From Sabethes cyaneus (taxonomy: Eukaryota; Arthropoda; Insecta; Diptera; Culicidae), in the NCBI RefSeq assembly GCF_943734655.1, contig NC_071354.1, forward strand, positions 9,890,001-9,954,000: a DNA stretch of 64,000 nt. Direction: 5' to 3'. Below are positions 22,981 to 36,300 of the stretch, piece after piece. The notes below the pieces were generated by a model. It ran no database searches. It saw only the letters and a program-made list of their open reading frames with translations, and had not been told where the DNA came from. The stretch's first letter is position 1, and every line of letters begins with the position of its first letter. The position numbers and the translations under genes were made by a program.

Positions 22981-22984
22981 TCAG

Positions 22985-25900
22985 AATGTGCGAGGCTTAA
23001 GGACTGAAGTAGACGACTTATTCATTGCATCCAATCATTGCAACTATGATGCAATCATACTAACTGAATCCGGCTAGTTGGATGCATCGATTCCCTTCAG
23101 CTGCTTGAATCCGCCTTCAACGTGTATCCACAGAGAACAGACATTCATCTTGAACTCGCCACGTGTGTAAAAGCTCAGCTGCCAATTTGTAAGTATGTGG
23201 TAATGCTTCCACTACGTGGCGCTCACATCACTGACATAATGAGCTTTGGTTGTTAATGTCTGTCAACGCGTATCAAAGCTTTCGTTATATTTTCCCCAAA
23301 ACATTCAACAGTTGCTACAGTAACTAACGCGATGTTTACCGCTTGAAATAATAGTAAACATTTATCAAAAATAGGAACGATTAAATAATTTCTTTTTAAT
23401 TCGTTCGACAAACCGTGTTTCTATTTGGAAAAGCGAACATACCAGATGAATGTAACTTAATGGCTTGCCCATAACTTTGGCCAATTAAAATTAAGACAGA
23501 GTTCATTGCGACAAAGGGAATTTCGATTACGAATTCAGTGTTTTGAGCCATTGGCATACAGACCGAGAATAGGCTGTGATTTTAGCGGCCGCCGCCATCA
23601 AGGTCGATGAAACAAACCCAAACGCTGCACCAACGGTGGACCTCGATGAAGTTGTATAGGTTTTCCGGTGCTCACCATCGCACTTTATGTGAAACGATTA
23701 AATGGTACGATCCGACGTGAAAAAACTCAAAATAAGATGCCTTTTTGTCACATTTAATAAAATCAAAGAAAAATTTGAAATGCTGTTCGGTTTCTGTTTT
23801 CCATGTTTAGCCGTGTTCAACAAATAACATAAACAAATTCGAGCCGTTGCTACAACCGTTGCTACCGTTGCTACAGAAACTGATAATAGAGTTGCTAGTA
23901 TTTCGAATATGTTGTTTATGACAAGAATATATAATAAATTTGGCAACTTGGATGTTGGATAACTAGTGCACCATAAGAGAGATATCGCTAGTGTCTTGGT
24001 TAAAAGTTTACACACCATTTCCATGAAATTTTGTATGAACATAATTGTCTGTTCTCTGTGGTGTATCGTTGTGATCGTAGCTCGAAGAATAGTAATAAAA
24101 GTCGTTTGGGTGGCGTATTGCCGTTGCCGTTGCTCAACAGTTCCCTAGTTCGCTGATCGATTTAAGACATGGAAATTGTCTCAAGCAAGTCATTATTTCT
24201 GCTATTATCAAACGCATGAAGGTTTACTTGCTGCAGTTTACATCCCATCCGACAGAAGTAAGGTTATCAAATTAATCGACGAGCATATCCTCTCAATCCG
24301 TGAATTACAGCCAACCAGTACACAGTACGAGAATTCTCTCCCGCTTCTTACTGCTAGTGCTGCTGTGGTTGATGGGTTAATATTCCTGAAATTGGATCAA
24401 GTTAATCCACTGCGTAATTATTTCAGACGAACGCTGGATTTCGTTTCCTGATGTAAGAGTACATCTCTGTGCTTCGGATCATGACTTCGCTACTTCCTGT
24501 TGATCTTCCAGCTGTCAATTTCGGAGTGCACCTCTAAACAATCGTCGTGTTAATTTTGATGCACTTGTGGAGCAGCTTTTGTCACTGGATTGGGCTACAC
24601 CATTTGACAAGATCGATGTGAATAATATGACATTGCAGTTTCACGGCATCGAAACGCAAAGCAGAGATTATTTCGCAAGCAACGAACGCCACGGAATAAT
24701 CGTGCTTTCAAATATGCCAGTGACGCATACCGTAGGCTAGATAGTTCTCTACAAATTATACGTACTGCCAATGCAATTCAAATTGCGAACTACCTAATTT
24801 AAAAACTTTTTGGCCATTCGTAAACTCCTTGGAAAAACGATCTTTCTTTCCTTCTAGTGTGATCTTGGGTGGAACGGAATCATCAGCTGTTACCGAATCT
24901 TATTAATTGTTTGCTAAGCATTTTTCTTCTGTGTTGGCCACTGGATGTGAACTGTGTACTATGTGGACCTGGTGTGTCAGATAAACTGACTTCATGGTTG
25001 GGCTCACCAACTTTATACTTTACGTATATTACGTGCATTCAATAATACTTCAGGTGTTCCACAGGGCTGTAACCTGGGGCCTCTGCTATTTGCCTTGTAC
25101 ATCTGCGATATTGCTATTCTGATCAGTTCCGGATGCGCACTGGTATGTGCCGACGATCTAAAGATCTATCTCGTTGTGAAATCTATCGCTGATTTTTACC
25201 GATAGCAAGCGCTGTTGGACACCTTTATTGACTGGTGTTATAGATGCAAGATCGCAATAAGCATCGCCAACTGTGTGGTTATAATATTTTACCGATGTAA
25301 TATGCCCATCTCATTTGATTCCCGGATAAACGGAGCTATCCATGGATCAGCAATCTTGGAGTTCTGTTAGATAATAAGCTCACGTTCAACTAATATTATG
25401 TTGCTATCATATATAGAGTTTAGCAATAACGCAACTGCACTAGAGACAGATACCCATCGCTTGAAGGCATTGTACTACGCATTTGAACGTACATTCACTT
25501 GAAAATGCCTGTATCACCTGGAATCCGCATAACCTGTGTTGGAAAGTTAAAATAGTTAAAATAATAGCAAAAATAGTAATTCGTATCGCCCTGAGACATC
25601 TACCATGGCGTCTATCTAACAATCGTCCCCACCACGTAGACTGATACCAGCTTTTGGATTTCGAGTCATTATAGAGCCGTCGAACGACTCAACAAGCAAA
25701 TTTTGTGGCCAAACTCCTTAACAATGAAATTGTAACCCCGGCTGTGCTGCCTCGTATTGATTTTCGAGCTTCACGTAGATAGTTTCGTTCATTGAATTTA
25801 CTTACAACCACATTTCATCGGACTATATACGATTTTCATGAACCACTGACGTCATGCATTCGCACCTTAACGCTGGTCGAAGAATTATTTGGCTTTGGTC

Positions 25901-25985
25901 ACGTTTCTTCACGCGCCTTTAGTAGAAGCGTTACACAGTCTAAGATGCTGCAATAATTTTGTTCTAGATTTAAGCTACAAGAGCT
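22985..25985 (+). pseudogene. CR1-like endonuclease/RT element, heavily decayed
   Basis: The endonuclease begins NVRGLRTEVDDLF and continues YDAIILTESG. It is interrupted by a 932-bp insertion (23129-24060) and resumes with a CDRSSKNSNKS-type segment. Later it has LLAAVYIPSDRS (24226-24260) and, after a gap, GVPQGCNLGPLLFALY (near 25050) and VCADDLKIYLVV, the catalytic box with Tyr changed to Cys. Stops and frameshifts are frequent and part of the RT before GVPQG is missing. It is the same type as the element split between 30.7 and 40.4 kb. Confidence 0.75.
23129..24060. mobile_element. hAT-like non-autonomous element
   Basis: Inverted ends CACAGAGAACAGACA (23129-23143 and complement at 24046-24060) are flanked by the exact 7-bp repeat GTGTATC (23122-23128 and 24061-24067). 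The CR1-like endonuclease frame resumes across one TSD copy. CAGAGAAC-type termini recall hobo/Hermes hAT elements; a 7- rather than 8-bp TSD leaves the superfamily open. No transposase frame is seen. Confidence 0.75.
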
Positions 25986-26009
25986 TTACGGTGGCGAACA
26001 GTTAATGTA

Positions 26010-26105
26010 TGGAAAAGCGTCCCCGCCGAACACCACAATTCAATATTGAGCAGCTGCAGGACGCTGAAGTAATCGAGGAATACCCGAGAAAGAAACGACT
26101 GATGA
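26010..26105 (+). pseudogene. Small RTE linker relic
   Basis: RRTPQFNIEQLQDAEVIEEY matches the linker between endonuclease and RT of the two long RTE proteins here (compare RTPRPNIEQLRVTGVAQEY). It ends at a stop after ~30 codons. Confidence 0.6.
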
Positions 26106-26210
26106 GTTAGTGGAGGAAAAGAATACAGCACGGGCAAAAATATTTCAGTATCAAGTAATTGTCCAATAGCAAATTGGTTTTATTCATTTCTTATAATTAT
26201 TTTATCAGAG

Positions 26211-26400
26211 CCACCCAGTTGGCTTCGGGGTATGACACTGGACTAATAAGCCAATCGTCGTATGTTCAAATCTCGACTGGGAGAGGCTGTTAGAGTCAAT
26301 AGGATCGTAGCAACTGGTCTATTGCAATTGTCCTGCACTCTAACAGCTTGTGCGAAGTCTGTTCAAAAACGGAATGTAGCACCTAGGTTTTGCTTTGCTC
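26211..26400 (+). mobile_element. tRNA-headed SINE, copy 2, full length with TSD
   Basis: A 190-bp insertion is bounded by a 16-bp direct repeat AATTRTTTTATCAGAG (26195-26210 and 26401-26416, one mismatch). It has a tRNA-like head with GGCTTCGGGGTATGACAC and B box GTTCAAATCTCG. It ends GCACCTAGGTTTTGCTTTGC rather than poly-A, so it was probably copied by a LINE that recognises this tail. Confidence 0.85.
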
Positions 26401-26562
26401 AATTGTTTTATCAGAGCATTTCAGAGTCTATTAGGTTTTCAGAGTCTATTAGGTTTTATAATAGTTTTTCTCCAGTGATTGACAGCTCTAAAGTATGATT
26501 GAAGTAGGCTTGAAGAAAACGATTAGAACGTGTTGAGAAAACGAAAAGAACGCGGAAAGAAA

Positions 26563-27417
<855 letters not shown>

Positions 27418-27419
27418 AT

Positions 27420-29640
27420 TTCCCTTAAAATTTTGTGGGAAAATAGGAGACCTTGGACTTTTTAGTTTTTTTCGTTTATAGGTCGATTCACTATGTCCGC
27501 GTCCAAAACCTCATGAAATTCTAAGACTCCGACATTTCAACATTGCTTAGTTGAATCAAACTGAGCCACAATCATTTCTAATATCAATTCCTTTACGAAA
27601 TACCTCGATCGGTTAGGGACGGAAAATCAAAACCACACCACTCCGTTGTTTTTATTTATAGCATCTGGTTACCTTAGTTTTCTGCGTTTCCAAGCCAACG
27701 CCAGCGTTTGTGCTCTGGGTATTTCGGATTCAGATTGAATTAGTTCCCAGAGAAATGAAATGAAACATAAATGTGCGATCACGACGTGTGAAAAACGGTT
27801 TTGTTTACATTCCAGCTCTCGTGTGCACCGCCGCCGGCCGAATCAACGGACCACCGTCGTCTGTTTTTTCGCGCAGTTTTCCACTTTCGTATAAATATGC
27901 CTACGTACGTTTACGTAAGATGCGGGACTATTTTCAGATTTCGGATTTCACAACAATCATCGACCGCCAACGGCTTTCGAGTACGGCTCTTGCCGTTATG
28001 GTGCGAGAACTACTTAAACCAACGATCGACTTGGATGCGATATTCCAATAAGCCCTAGAGCAGAAATCAAAAGTTACAAAGCCCCCTGACATTTAACGTC
28101 TTCGGCGATTTCCTTTTCAAATTTCCCACGAGTCATGTTCGATTAGCTGACAATTTGACAGCCATTCACCTGTAAATATTCTTTCATCTCTTCACCACAC
28201 CCAAGAAGTAGCTAAGCATAAGTGCCAAGCGCGACTACGATCGGCACTGGGACTAGCAATTTTCGCTCAACCAGACAAACACATTCATCTCCTGTCGACG
28301 AGTTCATATTTCATAATTCGTTACTTTCCTTTGACATCCCTCTAGCGCAGCAATTCGTCTCTGTCAGTCTCTCCGGGTATCGATGCCAACCAGATAGAAC
28401 CGATACGACAGGCGACCAGACTAAACATCCGACGATTGCTGCTATGATCGTCCACCTTCGCCTGGAACTCATCAAATGCCGGCCCCGAATGTCATCCAGC
28501 CTTTGGCCTCGACATGAAAATGAGTGAGGATTTATGAAGTAGAGTAGTCGACCAGTAGCTCTGCCTGTCTATAGCTTCTTTGACATCGTCAACACTTCCA
28601 ACATGATCTGGTCTGGTCAAAAATGGAGGAAAAAGGCGCTTACTTGAGCCGACACTTGGCGTGCTGTTGGAGGCTGTGCGACGCCGGCGACGGCGTCGAC
28701 GCGGCAGTGCGGTATTTAGTTTATGATCGTTCCGAAAATCCGAAATGTGATGTTTGCTTGCTCTCGTTTGACTGCGAACGAGCATGTTTTCCTCCCGCTA
28801 ACGTTTTGTTTGCACAAGCAAGAGTAACAAACAAGCACGGGCACCCGCCCCGGGGTGGGAATGTTTTCCTTCGGCGACTATACTGGGTGTCTATACTTTT
28901 TAATGTGCTTTTTATTTCTGTAAATAATCAAAGCAGGTCTTGATAGTTTGCTAAATCTGTTTTTCTTACATTTGAACAGTTTTATCGCTGTGATAAATTC
29001 CGTTTCTGTTTCCTCCTTTGGATGTTTTACTTTAAAACAATGCAACGTTCCGGTAGAATTAAGATGATTAATTATTTTTCTTCTCTAAGCTGCAATTTCC
29101 TTTGGCTGCTATTTGTCTGCATTAATAAACGGGTCTGTGTAACGTGTTGATGATGCTGACGGTGTTGACAGAAATACTAACCCACTAGCGCACTATATTC
29201 CGTCCTGTGCAGTACCTTCTGAATGTACAACCTTAATGGTCCCGGTAGTAAACGATAAATATGGATAGAAATTGTACATTTAACATAATGCTGTTGCGTT
29301 ATTTTCCCGCAGCATCCTCAGACAGGGGTAGATTGGCAGATTTTTGAACTTAGACTATTTTCCCGAGATGCTGGTCGCGGAAATTATTCAGTCTACCGTC
29401 GCATAAAAATTCTTCACATAGTGTGAACAGCGTGGCATAGCTAACGATCCGATTCGCGTCGTGGCACCGACCGGATTGAAATACTCTCGCGGTAGGTATT
29501 TACGTCCTCAAACACGGATCATCAAATACCTTACGGTTGAGAGCGTGTACGATTAACGGAGGCACCAATTCGTGCCAGTTTGCAACACTTTACACCACTT
29601 GGCAACTCTTGCGACCCTCAGTTTATTTGTTTTGATTTGG
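27420..29640. other. Unique-looking sequence, no gene assigned
   Basis: Several 80-106-codon frames occur (for example 28623-28943 +), none with a recognised domain or convincing splice context. GC is locally raised near 28.65-28.86 kb. Confidence 0.4.
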
Positions 29641-29649
29641 TGCTCTGGT

Positions 29650-30720
29650 AATATTCGGGAAATGAAACGTTAAAAACACAATAGAGAATTAAGGAAAAGG
29701 AATGAAAAAATGGAACATTGCAAAAACGGACAAGAGCACAGATGAAAACGTAACAAGAAATAGACAAATGGGATATAAAAAAATAGAAAAACCCAGGAGA
29801 GAAATAGAAGAAAAGAAAAACAATAGAAAAATCTTCAAATGGGAGGGGAAGCTGGACGTAAAAAGAAAAGAAAGCGGAAAGAAAAAAAAAAGAAAAAAGG
29901 AAAAATGAGACAAAATAGAGTAGATTGGACGGACAAAGAGGGAGAATTGAAGAGAAAAGAAGAAAAATGAGAGAAAAGAAAGAAAAATTTAAAGAAAACG
30001 AGATAGAAAATGAGAACAAACTGGACAGAAACGAGAAAAACGGAGCAAAAAAAGGAAAAAGCGTAATAGAAAAGGAGTAAAATAAAATGAGAAAATACGG
30101 GAGCATGAAAATTGAGAATCGATAACAGAAAACGAGGAAAATCGATGCTGAAAACAAACGGGATAAAACGAAAAACAGGACTTGACAGAATGAGAGGAAA
30201 AGCACGTCGATAAGCAGCAGCAGCACGAGATGATAAGAGAAAGAATGGAACAGCCGAAAACGAATAAATAAAAAAGGAGTTAACGAGACAGAAAAGACGA
30301 AAAAGAGGAAGAAAAACGGGCATGAAAAAAAAGAAAAAACGAAAAACGGAACAGGAAAGAAAAACAAGAGGAAAATCTGAGATTAAAAAGGGTGAAAAAC
30401 GAGACAGGAAGAAAAAAAAGAAAAGATAAATCGAGGGGAAAAGGAGAGAAAACAAGACAAATAGAGGGCAGGCGGGACAGAGAAAGAAAAAACACGACAG
30501 AAAATGTGGGAGAACGGGAATGAATAAGAGGGAAAACGAGACAAGAAAAGGAAAATGGAATAGAAAACAAGAGAAATTTAAATCGAAAATAAGAATAACA
30601 AGAGAGAAAAGGAATGCTGATAGAATAAGCTAGGAAAATGGGACATAAAAAGAAGAGAACTAACAGGAAAAAGAATCACAAAAACAGGCTAAACTGAAGA
30701 GAGAAAAACGAAAAAACCGT
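29650..30720 (+). repeat. Purine-rich degenerate repeat tract (left part)
   Basis: Over 1 kb of strongly A/G-biased + strand with recurring GAAAAACGAGA, GGGACAGAAA and AAGAAAAACGGG phrases. A similar tract at 40922-41283 lies on the far side of the nested elements, so one tract was probably split. Phe-rich minus-strand frames here are by-products of the base bias. Confidence 0.85.
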
Positions 30721-30734
30721 ATGAATAACGAATA

Positions 30735-32775
30735 TGAATTTGATCAACGAACACAGCCACATTTATTGGTTCTGCGATAGTTGCGTTGCACTGATGATGA
30801 TTTCGTCGCTGGCCACTACCGTCTCTACGTTGAATGAAACACATCAAAAGGCTTTGGAAGCGGTCAAGTTAGAGCTGGAAAAAATAGCAAAGTAATTGAA
30901 AGCACTTCACTTCCTTCTATTCCGGTTTGGGTGACTCAAAAACGGAATAATCTTAAACGTGGACGTGATCTGGATGGTACTCCTACTACTGCTAGTGCTT
31001 TGCCCAATATTCCTTAGTGTGTGGTAAAAAAAATTGCTGCTGAAAAGCTGCCCGCTACTATTATTGTGGCACCATCAAGTAAAAAATGTTGGTTATGCGT
31101 CGCTAAATTTAATCCAAACGTCACAGAAGAAGACATTCGTACTTTAGCCACTGATTGCCTTTCTACGGATACGACTATTGAAGTAATGAAGATTGTGAAT
31201 AATGATGCTAATCTCAGTGCATTACGATTAGTTACCTTTAAAATCGGAGTGGATCCAAAGCTTCGTGATTCAGCTTTAAGTGCGGATACGTGGCCGGATG
31301 GGACTTGTTTCCATGAATTCATTGACACTGAGCGTAATTTTCGAGGGTTGAAATCTAAAGTTGACGATGTCTATCTGGCCTGCACAGAAGCTGAATACGA
31401 CATTAATGGTGTTAATAGTTGAAACATAGCTGGACTAGAGAAACAACTCTGTTCAACTGTTTGGCAATAACTTCAACGTGAACAGGATGGATCGTAATTA
31501 AGAAAATAGTGTGCGAAAGGTAGAAGCAGGCGTTTTAATTGCAGTTCGGAAATCGTTCGACTCGTGTTTATGCTGAAGGAATGGCGAGTAATCTTGAACA
31601 AGTATTTGTAGAGGTCAAAATGAAAAACTGCAAAGTTTTCGTTGGAACTTTTTATTTGCCCTGCGAAAAACGTAACGATAATTCGCTTATGACAAATCAC
31701 ATAAACTGTATTGACAAAGTACGCAAAATTGCTGGAATTGACGACATATTAGTTGTCGCAAAGGACTACAATCAGCCCAGTTTGACTTGGCTGTGCACTC
31801 CCGAAGAAAAAGTTTTTGCTGATCCCATGGCTAGTCGATCAGGGTCTCGACAGGAATCTTCAGTGATCGAACTACTATTGGATGGAATCGCCAGAAATAA
31901 TCTGAACCAATGTAGTATGATCCGAAATTATAACAAGTGACAACCAGTTCTAGTTTTTGTTAGCGACAGCATATCGTGCTCAGTTTCCGCTACTGTCGAC
32001 CCACTTGTGTCATTGGATAACCACAATCCTGCTTTTCATTTCTGTATCGAAAATACTGTGCATCTAGAGTTCGAAGATGCTCACGACCCCGCTTTATTCA
32101 ACTATAAAAAGATTGACTTTTCTGCATTGACACAGAGCCTAGCAGTGATTGATTGGTCTTCTGTTCTTGAGTGCATTGATGTTGACGAATCAGTCTATCA
32201 ATTCACCTTGATTCTAAACAATTTGCTAGCTGCTTACGTACCCCGTTTCAAACCGCTGCCAAAACCGCCATGGTCAAATGCCAAGCTACGTAATTTGAAA
32301 TCCAACACCACTTCTGAAGATCTTCAAGCTTTCAATGGATCAGAAAAAGTTTCCATCAGAATGGTAGAAGTCGTATATGTTACCGGTTTTTAAAAAAGGT
32401 GAGAAACGATAGGGGCGTCACATCACTTTGCGCAGGCTCCAAGCTATTCGAAATTATTGTGAGCGAAGTAATTCTTTTCTCGTGTAAAAACTACATTTCT
32501 CCTGACCAGCATGGTTTCGTACCAGGAAGATCAGATAATACAAATTCGTTAGAGTTCACTGCATTTTGCATTAGCACAATTGGCTCGGGCAACCAAGTCG
32601 ATGTCGGTTACAGGGATCTTAAGTCAGCATTTGATAGGATTGATCATGATATTGCCCTGAAGAAGTTCGCTAAGCTTAGGGTTTCTCAACGACTTTGTCG
32701 TGTGTTGGAGTCTTATTTGAAAAACAGGAAGCTACAGGTTAAAATTGGATCATCGCTCTCTGATAGTTTTGATAG
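30735..32775 (+). pseudogene. CR1-like element, 5' part (ORF1 remnant, endonuclease, RT start)
   Basis: ORF1 remains start with YWFCDSCV, resembling the PHD-type zinc finger of CR1 ORF1, and continue to a domain at 31021-31422 (KCWLCVAKFNPNVTEEDIRTLA). The endonuclease follows with NFRGLKSKVDDVYLA and ASNLEQVFVEVKMKNCKVFVGTFYLP (31575-31670). RT segments follow: GSKLFEIIVSEVIL, DQHGFVPGRS and DLKSAFDRIDHDIALKKF (32620-32670). Many stops and at least one internal deletion near 32300-32400 are present. Coding stops near 32770 at the BEL/Pao junction; the next expected RT box occurs at 39.67 kb. Confidence 0.8.
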
Positions 32776-32779
32776 TTTG

Positions 32780-33344
32780 TGGGATGTTTTTGTTCCCAGC
32801 AATTCTCGTGGGAGGTCAGCTAGTGCTTTAGGGTCATTCGAGTTCCATTTACGAAGACAGAAGCCACCTTTCTGCAATAGCTCGTTGAGTTCGTTGCTGA
32901 ATCGCCTGCTCTACTGAATATTCCCCACCAATGAAATCATCGACGTACATACATTTCTTGACTGATGGGCCAGCCTTGGGAAACAGGTTACCTTCATCAT
33001 TCACCAGTTGGTGCAGGGTTCGCGTTGCCAAGAACGAGGAGGGGGCGAGACCATAGGTTACCGTCGAAAGTTCATATGTGCCAATGGGTTGCGTACTGTT
33101 GAATCGCCAAAAGATCCGCAGCAGCCGGCGGTCTACTGGGTGTATCAAAACTTGGCGGTACATTTTTTCGATGTCCGCTACAAGCGCGATCGGGAATTTG
33201 CGAAATCGTAGAATGTTGCTTAGTAGCTCATCCTGCACTACCGGGCCAACAAGCAGGGCGTCGTTAAGCGAATGTCCGGATTTAGATCTCGCGGAACCAT
33301 CAAACACCACTCGCACTTTAGTGGTGGTACTGGAAGTTTTAATT
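32780..33344 (-). pseudogene. BEL/Pao reverse transcriptase segment
   Basis: This is the continuation of the BEL pol gene downstream of the RTE insertion. It shows RVVFDGSARSKSGHSLNDAL, the DIEKMYRQV box with catalytic Asp, TYGLAPSSFLATRTL and the catalytic MYVDDFIGG near 32915. A frameshift near 32855 ends the frame, after which a KWNSNDPKALADLP-type segment can be followed in another frame to about 32780. The copying domain is therefore incomplete and non-functional. Confidence 0.82.
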
Positions 33345-33354
33345 ACAGGGTGAT

Positions 33355-36300
33355 ACTTACTTACTTACTTAATCAGCTCCAGGCCGTGGTTTCCTCTGCT
33401 GTACGAAGAAGTCGTCTCCATTCTACTCGGTCCATGGCCGCAATTCGCCAGCCACGTAGTCTACGTAGGGTCCGCAGGTCGCCTTCCACTTGATCGATCC
33501 ATCTTGCTCGCTGCGCGCCCCGCCGTCTCGTTCCAGTCGGATCGTTATTGAGAACTTTTTTAACCGGGCAGTCGTCCGACATCCTCACGACATGCCCAGC
33601 CCATCGCAGGCGACCGATTTTTGCAGTGGCAGCGATGGGTGGTTCCCTAAGCAGCTGATGCAATTCATGGTTCATTCGCCTCCTCCACGTTCCGTCTTCC
33701 ATCTGCACTCCGCCGTAGATGGTGCGCAACACCTTCCGTTCGAAAACACTAAGGGCGCGTTGGTCCTCCACGAGCATAGTCCATGTCTCATGGCCGTAAA
33801 GGACTACCGGTCTAATCAGCGTCTTGTAGATTGTTAACTTCGTGCGGTGGCGAATTTTGTTCGATCGCAGCGTCCTACGGAGTCCAAAGTAGGCACGATT
33901 TCCTGCCATAATGCGTCTTTGTATTTCTCTGCTGGTGTCGTTGTCTGCGGTAACCAGTGAGCCCAGATACACGAACTCTTCTACCACCTCGATTTCATCA
34001 CCGTCTAAATGAATTCGGGGAGGGAGGTCAGCATTCACTTCTTTAGAACCTCTTCCTTTCATGTATTTTGTTTTCGATACATTAATGACAAGTCCTATCC
34101 GTTTGGCTTCAGCTTTCAGTCCGATGTACGTTTCCGCCATCCTCTCAAAGGTACGTGTAATGATGTCAACGTCGTCAGCGAAACCAAGAAGCTGGACGGA
34201 CTTCGTGAATATCGTGCCACTCGTGTCTATACCCGCTCTTCTTATCACACCCTCCAAAGCGATGATGAACAGCAAACATGAAAGCCCATCACCTTGCCGT
34301 AACCCTCTTCGAGATCCAAAGGGACTCGAGACTGCCCCTGATACTCGAACAACACACATTACTCGATCCATCGTCGCCTTGACCAATCGCGTTAGTTTAT
34401 CCGGAAATCCGTAGTAGTGCATAATCTGCCATAGCTGATCTCGATCGATCGTGTCGTACGCCGATTTGAAGTCGATGAATAAATGATGCGTGGGCACGTT
34501 GTATTCGCGACATTTCTGCAACACTTGCCGAAGCGCGAAAATCTGGTCCGTGGTGGCACGGGCACCCATGAATCCCGCTTGATATTGCCCCACGAACTCC
34601 TTTGCAAATGGTGATAGTCGACGACATAAAAGTTGGGAGAGTACCTTGTAGGCGGCGTTCAACAGTGTGATTGCGCGGTAATTGCAACAATCCAACTTGT
34701 CGCCCTTTTTGTAGATCGGACACACGATGCCTTCCGTCCACTCCTCCGGTAGTAGCTCATCCTCCCAAATCTTGACAATGACCCAGTGCAGCGCTCTAGC
34801 CAGTGCGTCACCACCGTATTTCAGCAGCTCGCCGGGTAGCTGATCAGCCCCAGCCGCTTTATTGTTCTTCAGCCGACCGATCTCTTCTGCTACCTCCTGG
34901 AGGTCAGGGGCTGGTATTCCGTCGTCTTCTGCACGTGCTCCAAGATCTATTGCCATATCGTCACCTCCATGTTCAGCTACATCGCTGTTAAGGTGCTCGT
35001 CATAATACTGCTTCCACCTCTCGATCACCTCACGTTCGTTCGTGAGAAGATTACCGTCTGAGTCTCGACACATATCGGCCTGCGGCACATGGCCTTTGCG
35101 CGAGCGGTTTAACTTCTCGTAGAACCTCCGTTTATCGTTAGCACGGTACAGTTCTTCCATCGCCTCGCGATCCCGATCTTCCTGTTGGCGCTTTTTCCTC
35201 CGGAAGACTGAGTTTTGCCTGTTCCGTGCTTGTTTATATCGATCCACATTCGCCCTCGTACGGTATTGCAGCATCCTCGCACGTGCTGCATTCTTCTCCT
35301 GCACTAATTGCTCGCATTCGCCGTCGAACCAATCGTTTCTTCGGTTCGGATTCATTGTACCTAGTGCCGCTAGTGCAGTGCTACCGATGGCGGTCTTAAT
35401 GCCTTTCCAACCATCTTCAAGAGTTGCTGCGCCAAGTTGCTCTTCCGTTGGTAGCGCTGCTTCCAGCTGCCGCGCGTATTCCTGGGCAACTCCGGTGACT
35501 CGTAGCTGCTCGATGTTGGGTCGCGGCGTACGACTTCGACGCGTGTTATGCACCGTCGAGAGTTTTGAGCGCATGCAAACTGCAACTAGGAAATGATCCG
35601 AATCTATATTCGCACTGCGGTAGGTGCGAACGTTTATAACATCAGAGAAGAATTTACCGTCGATTAGAATATGGTCAATTTGGTTTTCTATTCGTTGGTC
35701 TGGTGATCTCCAGGTGGCCTTGTGGATATCTTTGCGGGGAAAGAAGGTACTTCGGACTACCATTCCGCGGGAAGCTGCAAAATTTACGCATCGTTGGCCG
35801 TTGTCGTTCGTTGCGACATGCAGGCTGTTTGGCCCGATTACCGGTCTATATATAGCTTCCCGTCCTACCTGCGCGTTCATGTCACCGATGACGATTTTCA
35901 CGTCCCGTCGCGGACAGCCATCATACACCTGCTCCAGCTGCGCGTAGAACGCCTCCTTCTCATCATCGGGTCTCCCTTCGTGTGGGCAATGCACATTGAT
36001 GATACTGTAATTGAAGAAACGGCCCTTAATCCTCAACTTGCACATCCTTGCGTTGATCGGTTGCCAACCAATCACACGCTGGCGCATCTTTCCCAGTACT
36101 ATAAAGCCGGTTCCCAGCTCGTTGGTGGTGCCACAGCTCTGGTAGAAAGTAGCCGCTCGATGCCCGCTTTTCCATACTTTCTGTCCTGTCCAGCAAAGTT
36201 CCTGCAGTGCTACGACTTCGAAGTTTCGGGGATGTAATTCATCATATATTATCCTATCGCAACCCGGGAAGCCGAGCGATTTGCAATTCCATGTCCCGAG

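Noticed and set aside
29618..30570. Phe/Ser-rich minus-strand frames up to 249 codons resembling membrane proteins
   Set aside because: They are produced by the A/G-biased + strand; overlapping frames all look alike and no domain is present.
33490..34414. Plus-strand frames over RTE copy 2
   Set aside because: Shadows of the minus-strand RTE coding sequence.
35722..36237. 171-codon + frame over RTE copy 2
   Set aside because: Antisense shadow of the intact RTE ORF.
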